A DNA stretch of 64,000 nt from JAUMBM01 sp964441755. GTDB taxonomy: Bacteria; Bacteroidota; Bacteroidia; Chitinophagales; Saprospiraceae. This document shows, in pieces, positions 59,933-64,000 of this stretch. The position numbers and the translations under genes are program-made. The notes below the pieces were generated by a model. It was given only the letters and a program-made list of their open reading frames with translations, had not been told where the DNA came from and searched no databases. The stretch is from NCBI GenBank assembly GCA_964441755.1, contig CAYTVG010000002.1, positions 372,001 to 436,000 of the forward strand, written 5' to 3'. Each line of letters begins with the position of its first letter. The first letter of the stretch is position 1.

Positions 59933-60709
59933 ATGAAAAATAATAGTTTAGTACTGATTGCTTGTGTATCCTTTTTTATTGGGATATCTCCAGGCCTCAC
60001 AGGGCAGAGCAATGGCCAGTGGCAACAATTACAGCTTGGCAGACAGCTTTTTGAGCTTCACAATGTAACGGGCGAGGTGATTAGATTCCAGGGCAGGCGG
60101 GTGTTGAAGATCGAGCGCGACTTACAGGCAATTCCCTTTGATGCCAATCGAATTGAAGCAACTGTTGATGAACCACATTATGCGAGGCTGGTTGGATTGG
60201 AGGATTTTGAAAACGGAACTATCGAGCTGAAAATGTATAGCCAGATTCAAAATCCTGCACCTTATCCCGGTGTTGCCGGATTTATCGGTGTCTACTTCAG
60301 GATAAAGGAGGATGATTCGGCTTTTGAAGGCCTTTACTTCAGGCCAAAGGTTGGCAGGGTTGACAACCAATTATTCAGGAATCGCACGGTACAATATATT
60401 TCTTATCCGCATGCCAAATTTGATACGCTTCGAAAAACCGCTCCGGGCAAATACGAGGGCTCAGCCCCGGTCGCTTTGGGCGAATGGATTACTGTGCGTA
60501 TTGAGGTAAATGGTGAAACTGCCGAGATGTTTGTAAACAATTCAAAGTACTCTACTTTTATTGTGGATAAGCTGTTGGGAAGTAACACCAAAGGAGCCGT
60601 CGGGTTGTACGTAGACATCGGTACGATAGGGTACTTCCGGGATCTCAAGGTAAGTAGGCGGGCACTGAAAGTGAGCAGGAAGGCGGCCGATGGGATTGAT
60701 GATATTTGA
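59933..60709 (+). CDS. Secreted concanavalin/LamG-like protein
   Basis: 258 residues from ATG 59933 (a TTG 13 codons earlier is the only longer start). Signal peptide (SLVLIACVSFFIGISPGLTGQ). The mature part is a jelly-roll beta sandwich of the DUF1080/LamG kind: LVGLEDFENGTIELKMYSQI, GVYFRIKEDDSAFEGLYFRP, ALGEWITVRIEVNGETAEMF and KGAVGLYVDIGTIGYFRDL. This fold binds glycans or forms glycoside hydrolase domains; catalytic carboxylates cannot be picked out by eye. No T9SS sorting domain is present. It is the second gene of the repeat-bounded cassette and may be regulated by the Crp-type protein before it. Confidence 0.8.
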   Translation: MKNNSLVLIACVSFFIGISPGLTGQSNGQWQQLQLGRQLFELHNVTGEVIRFQGRRVLKIERDLQAIPFDANRIEATVDEPHYARLVGLEDFENGTIELKMYSQIQNPAPYPGVAGFIGVYFRIKEDDSAFEGLYFRPKVGRVDNQLFRNRTVQYISYPHAKFDTLRKTAPGKYEGSAPVALGEWITVRIEVNGETAEMFVNNSKYSTFIVDKLLGSNTKGAVGLYVDIGTIGYFRDLKVSRRALKVSRKAADGIDDI

Positions 60710-61050
60710 GCCGACCTCCCGTAGGGACGCGATGTAGGTAGAAAACACCGGGGCCGTTGTTTTCCGGAGTCCCGTAGGGACGTGATTTGGGTAGAAAACA
60801 CCAACCCCGGTATTTCCCTGAGTCCCGTAGGGACGTGATGTGGGTAGACCCGTAGGGACGCGATGTAGGTAGAAAACACCGGGGGCCGTTGCTACCCATA
60901 TTACGCCCCTAACGGGGCTTCCAATCTACGGAAAACAGCCTTTTCAGCAAACCCTGTTTATGGCAGATCAGCTGCTTGTCTCGTGGCCGTGAACCGTCAG
61001 GGTCAACGGCCGGCGAGGTTAAACTGGCGTCCCGCTTGCCGATTTGATAA
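60710..61050. other. 341-bp region made of the right repeat array
   Basis: Consists of the right CCCGTAGGGACG array and inverted-repeat arm (60718-60939) plus about 110 bp of non-repetitive sequence before the helicase stop at 61051. No gene, terminator or RNA was recognised. Confidence 0.5.
60718..60939. repeat. Right inverted-repeat arm and CCCGTAGGGACG array
   Basis: CCCGTAGGGACG occurs four times in the forward direction (60718-60729, 60771-60782, 60824-60835, 60849-60860) with GTAGAAAACACC tails. It ends with the 54-nt arm 60886-60939, the inverted partner of 58447-58500. The array begins 9 bp after the stop of the concanavalin-like gene. Confidence 0.85.
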
Positions 61051-63933
61051 TTAATGTATTCCGTTATTTATCCTTTGCTGCAATTGTTGTTCTTGCTCGT
61101 AGCGTCTGCGTCTTTCCTCTATGCGTTGTTGGTAATATTGTATCCTGGCATAAGGATCCTCATGGAAGCGCATCCATTCCTGTTGCTTGATTTCTTCGTT
61201 GCGCTGTCGGTTAATCTTTTCTGCCATCATCATATCATAGATATTTATCCACTGCTCGGCATCCGTCAACAGCTCCAGATCGGGATTAATTACATAGACG
61301 CCGCGGTTGATGCGCAGAAATAGCTTTTTGTTATAGCCGTCCTTACTGTCAACTTCATTTTTCGCGAGAATGCTGTTGAGGTAGGTACGTTTTTTACGAA
61401 AATCGGGCAATACGGAATGGGGATAGCCAGCACAGCTTTCGGTAATATTGTCCATCGTCATTCCTTTATCATCCAATAATTTTTTTTGCAAAACAATATC
61501 TGTCTGCACGCATATAAAATGATGTAACAGGAAAAACTCTGCTGAGCGTGCATGGATTTTCACAAGCTGGTTATCAACTTTGATTTTCAGGGTATCGGGT
61601 CGCAGTCGGGGGTAAAGGTCGGGTAGCCGTTCTTGCAGAAATCGCGGCTGCATATACCCATGGTGAAGCGCCATAAGAAAGGGTGTCATCCCCTGATTGT
61701 CGGTTGCACTCAGGCTGGCGCCCTGCTCAAGCAGGTGGTCAATAACACTGGCTGCATCAAATTTGATAGCTGCCAGCAGCGGGGTCAGGTTAAATTCGTC
61801 GCGGTAGTCAAGTCCGTACAGGTCTATATTGGCCTTCACTTTTTTGAGATCGTCGCGCATAAAAGGCGCATATACGCGTCGCATGATGGCAGTGCGCTCA
61901 AAATCGGGTTTATCGGCACGGCGGTACTTTAGCCGGGAGAGTTTTTCGATAATCTCTTTGTCATCCTGAATGACTGCAAATTCAAAAAGTCGATCCTTGG
62001 CTTTTTTGTTGAAATGTTCCGGAATGAGTGCCTCCACTTTCAGGCGGGCCAATTCTTCCCGGGTCACGGGCGTCCAGGGCGTAGGTCGGGTACCAAGGAT
62101 ATTGTTGCGAATAAGCGCCGCCTGTTCAAGTTTACCTTGCTTTTCCAGCCTGCTGGCTTCGCGCTGCCACTCGGCCAGGCTGGATTTTTGCTCCGACAAC
62201 CCCAGTTGCTGCCGGCTGTTGACCAACCCAAGTAGTTCCATCAGTGGGTGCTTCTGGGAAGATTCGAGTATGTACAGATTACTCACGGCTCTTGTGATAG
62301 CTACATATAAAGAATTGATATAGAATTTATAGACGTCAAGTGATTTGTCGTTTTTGTCTTTGGCGCGCGCGTAGCGAAGCTCATCGCTTTCGAGATCGGA
62401 GGTCTGTACGCCCTGAGTGATTTCAATAAATTCGCGAGACTTACCGGTAATAAAATTAAAGAGAATGATGTTTTCGTATTCGAGCCCTTTCGCTTCCTGT
62501 ACCGAAAAAAGCAGGGGTGTCTGAAATACTTTACGTGCTTCGGCCTTGTCCTCCTGGCTCATGACAATGACCGCAAACTGCGTGGAGCTGCGGGTTTTTT
62601 GGTTGAGTTCTTGCTTAATTTTAGCTTGATCGGGCAGGTAGATGACCTCCCCGGCTTTTGCGGAGATGGCATTGACGAGGTAGTTGCTCTCACGGTCGAT
62701 AGAGCCAAAGCGTACATTTTTGATTTTCAGCAGCTTGTTGGCTACTGTTGTTACTTCCGGAGAATTGCGATAGTTGGTGCGCAGAATACGGAGCTCATTG
62801 CCGAGCTGCTCGTGCTGGTAGAACATAGTCTTGACGTTCGACCAGGAGAAAAAGTTGGGATGCACAATTTGGTTGGCATCGCCGCACAGGATAAATTGGC
62901 CGTTGATCTTCAGGGATTTGAGTATGAGGAAGAGCTGGGCATTGGTCAGATCCTGTACCTCGTCGACGACAATAAAGTCGTACTTAGGCTGACAGCGTTC
63001 CTGCCACCGGACGGCCAGCATGCTGAGGTCATAGTAATGGTCGGTCTGCAAAAATTGCAGGTATTTTTCAAACAATCCATAGACTTGCTCGCGCTCCTCC
63101 AGAAGAAAAACAGACTGTCTGACGCCCAGAGACAGGTAGTCCTCGCGACTGAGATATTCTTTATCAACGGCCATACCCGTGATAACACCTTTGAATTCTT
63201 CATACAACTTGTAACCATCTCTGATTTTAACGCTGTTGCGATGCTTACCAAACCAGGTATTGAAGGCCTGAAAGCCAAGCTCGCGCCCCTGCGGTATATG
63301 AATGGTCTCTACATACTCTTTAAATGACAGAAAGTCTATTGACTGATGCTCGTTTTGGTATTGGTGCGCATAGTAAAGATTGGCAGAGTTTTCTACCAAA
63401 AAGGATGAAAGGGTAACGTACAGAATATTGCCGCTGAGTGTTTTGATCTTTTCAAGGGTGAGTGCAGTCTTGCCACTGCCTGCCGATCCGATAATAATGA
63501 GGGGGGGTGGCAGATGAAGCAGTTCCAGCTGGTCATCGTCAAAGGAGATAACCTTATCGAGAAAATGAAAGTGTGTGCTGCGAGGGTTGATGTAAGGTAA
63601 GGGCAGTATGTCAGCTTCGGCAAGCTGTCCTTGATTGACGAGGGGCTGCAGCTTGGTCTCGTCAATAGCCGCTCCGTTGAGGAAGCGGGAATCACTGTAG
63701 CGATGATGGAGAATTACCTCCAGCAACAGCAGGCAGCTGCGTCCCTGATAGCGCGCAAACCTAAAGAGTAGTCGATTTTCATCATCGATTTTCGCGCGAT
63801 AAAAAACCGTATTGCTCAGTTTTTTGACCTCAGCTCCTGCAAAATCACCCCGTCGCAGTTGCTCGACAACCTTCAGGAAATTTTTCTTTACTTTGCTGTA
63901 ATTGATGCCATTATATAGAAAAAACTCAATCAT
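61051..63933 (-). CDS. SF1 (UvrD/Rep-like) helicase with C-terminal ankyrin repeats
   Basis: 960 residues. Residues about 1-90 form a small alpha-beta domain (RLLFRFARYQGRSCLLLLEV) that recalls RelE/ParE-type folds. The SF1 motor follows: Walker A IIGSAGSGKTALTLEK (149-156), LYVTLSSFLVE, Walker B DFIVVDEVQDLTNAQ, FILCGDANQIV, LRTNYRNSPEV, QEAKGLEYENIILFN and motif VI YVAITRAVSNLYI. Residues about 690-765 contain ankyrin-like repeats (DYRDEFNLTPLLAAIKFD, ATDNQGMTPFLMALHHG). The C-terminus is a Gln/Arg-rich coiled coil. UvrD-family motors with added domains are common in anti-phage and RNA-associated systems, but no role is known for this architecture. It is the last gene in the window, directly beyond the repeat cassette. 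Confidence 0.88.
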   Translation of the reverse strand: MIEFFLYNGINYSKVKKNFLKVVEQLRRGDFAGAEVKKLSNTVFYRAKIDDENRLLFRFARYQGRSCLLLLEVILHHRYSDSRFLNGAAIDETKLQPLVNQGQLAEADILPLPYINPRSTHFHFLDKVISFDDDQLELLHLPPPLIIIGSAGSGKTALTLEKIKTLSGNILYVTLSSFLVENSANLYYAHQYQNEHQSIDFLSFKEYVETIHIPQGRELGFQAFNTWFGKHRNSVKIRDGYKLYEEFKGVITGMAVDKEYLSREDYLSLGVRQSVFLLEEREQVYGLFEKYLQFLQTDHYYDLSMLAVRWQERCQPKYDFIVVDEVQDLTNAQLFLILKSLKINGQFILCGDANQIVHPNFFSWSNVKTMFYQHEQLGNELRILRTNYRNSPEVTTVANKLLKIKNVRFGSIDRESNYLVNAISAKAGEVIYLPDQAKIKQELNQKTRSSTQFAVIVMSQEDKAEARKVFQTPLLFSVQEAKGLEYENIILFNFITGKSREFIEITQGVQTSDLESDELRYARAKDKNDKSLDVYKFYINSLYVAITRAVSNLYILESSQKHPLMELLGLVNSRQQLGLSEQKSSLAEWQREASRLEKQGKLEQAALIRNNILGTRPTPWTPVTREELARLKVEALIPEHFNKKAKDRLFEFAVIQDDKEIIEKLSRLKYRRADKPDFERTAIMRRVYAPFMRDDLKKVKANIDLYGLDYRDEFNLTPLLAAIKFDAASVIDHLLEQGASLSATDNQGMTPFLMALHHGYMQPRFLQERLPDLYPRLRPDTLKIKVDNQLVKIHARSAEFFLLHHFICVQTDIVLQKKLLDDKGMTMDNITESCAGYPHSVLPDFRKKRTYLNSILAKNEVDSKDGYNKKLFLRINRGVYVINPDLELLTDAEQWINIYDMMMAEKINRQRNEEIKQQEWMRFHEDPYARIQYYQQRIEERRRRYEQEQQLQQRINNGIH

Positions 63934-64000
63934 GATTGATGTTTTGTAAAACGGTCTATTGTATAGGACGGTTGCAGTCCGCTGTCAAGTTACTCCTCTC

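Noticed and set aside
1..64000. tRNA, rRNA, tmRNA, RNase P RNA or CRISPR arrays
   Set aside because: No cloverleaf with T-arm GGTTCGAATC-type sequence, no conserved core of these RNAs and no regularly spaced direct repeats were seen by eye; a covariance search would be needed to exclude diverged copies.

Overview
The window reads as chromosome of a Bacteroidota bacterium, most likely class Saprospiria (Lewinella/Phaeodactylibacter-like). That placement is inference. It rests on several large secreted proteins with type IX secretion (T9SS) C-terminal sorting domains, a GldN-like protein, bshC (bacillithiol), DUF3276 and DUF4296 proteins, an SDR-type threonine dehydrogenase, and promoters of the Bacteroidota form TTTG-N18-22-TAnnTTTG just upstream of many start codons. 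No rRNA, tRNA or CRISPR array was seen.

Layout. 1-8.1 kb: the N-terminal 2438 residues of a giant secreted FN3/FG-GAP protein (minus strand, running off the left edge) and a small lipoprotein. 8.1-11.6 kb: LuxE-like acyl-protein synthetase, murQ and a BadF-type sugar kinase (cell-wall sugar recycling), then miaE. 11.8-26 kb: surface and housekeeping genes, namely an LVIVD-repeat T9SS protein, hotdog thioesterase, polytopic glycosyltransferase-like protein, MIDAS-type VWA protein, tilS, Omp28-like thioredoxin-fold T9SS protein, orphan HsdR-N nuclease fold, threonine dehydrogenase, DEDDy exonuclease and a large T9SS protein. 26-36.8 kb: A-type Fe-S carrier; an operon DUF7935 / Pmp3-like / bshC / phosphoribosyltransferase / tpiA; purB; a small Cys/Lys-rich protein; an SDR; sixA-DUF4296; an OmpR-type response regulator with its histidine kinase; msrA. 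37-44.4 kb: a second T9SS protein paralogous to the first, then an envelope block (HldA-like kinase, waaA, outer-membrane barrel, UDP-glucuronate decarboxylase, rfbB). 44.4-53 kb: dnaK, an AT-rich 1.2 kb gap, a helical-repeat protein, an ABC exporter, a DUF3276 PUR-like protein and gluQRS-like. 53-58 kb: rplU with an rpmA carrying an extra helix-hairpin-helix domain, a VWA protein, a SeqA-N/RAMA fusion, a conserved family protein and a tandem GldN-like protein.

58-64 kb is accessory. A broken gene is followed by a 2.5 kb cassette (Crp/Fnr regulator plus a secreted concanavalin-like protein) bounded by 54-nt inverted repeats and arrays of CCCGTAGGGACG. Beyond it lies a 960-residue SF1 helicase with ankyrin repeats.

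The most unusual items are the SeqA-N/RAMA protein, the inverted-repeat cassette, the helicase-ankyrin protein, the tandem GldN protein, the L27-HhH fusion and a family of short dispersed intergenic repeats. Coordinates of hairpins and repeats were counted by eye and may be off by one or two bases.
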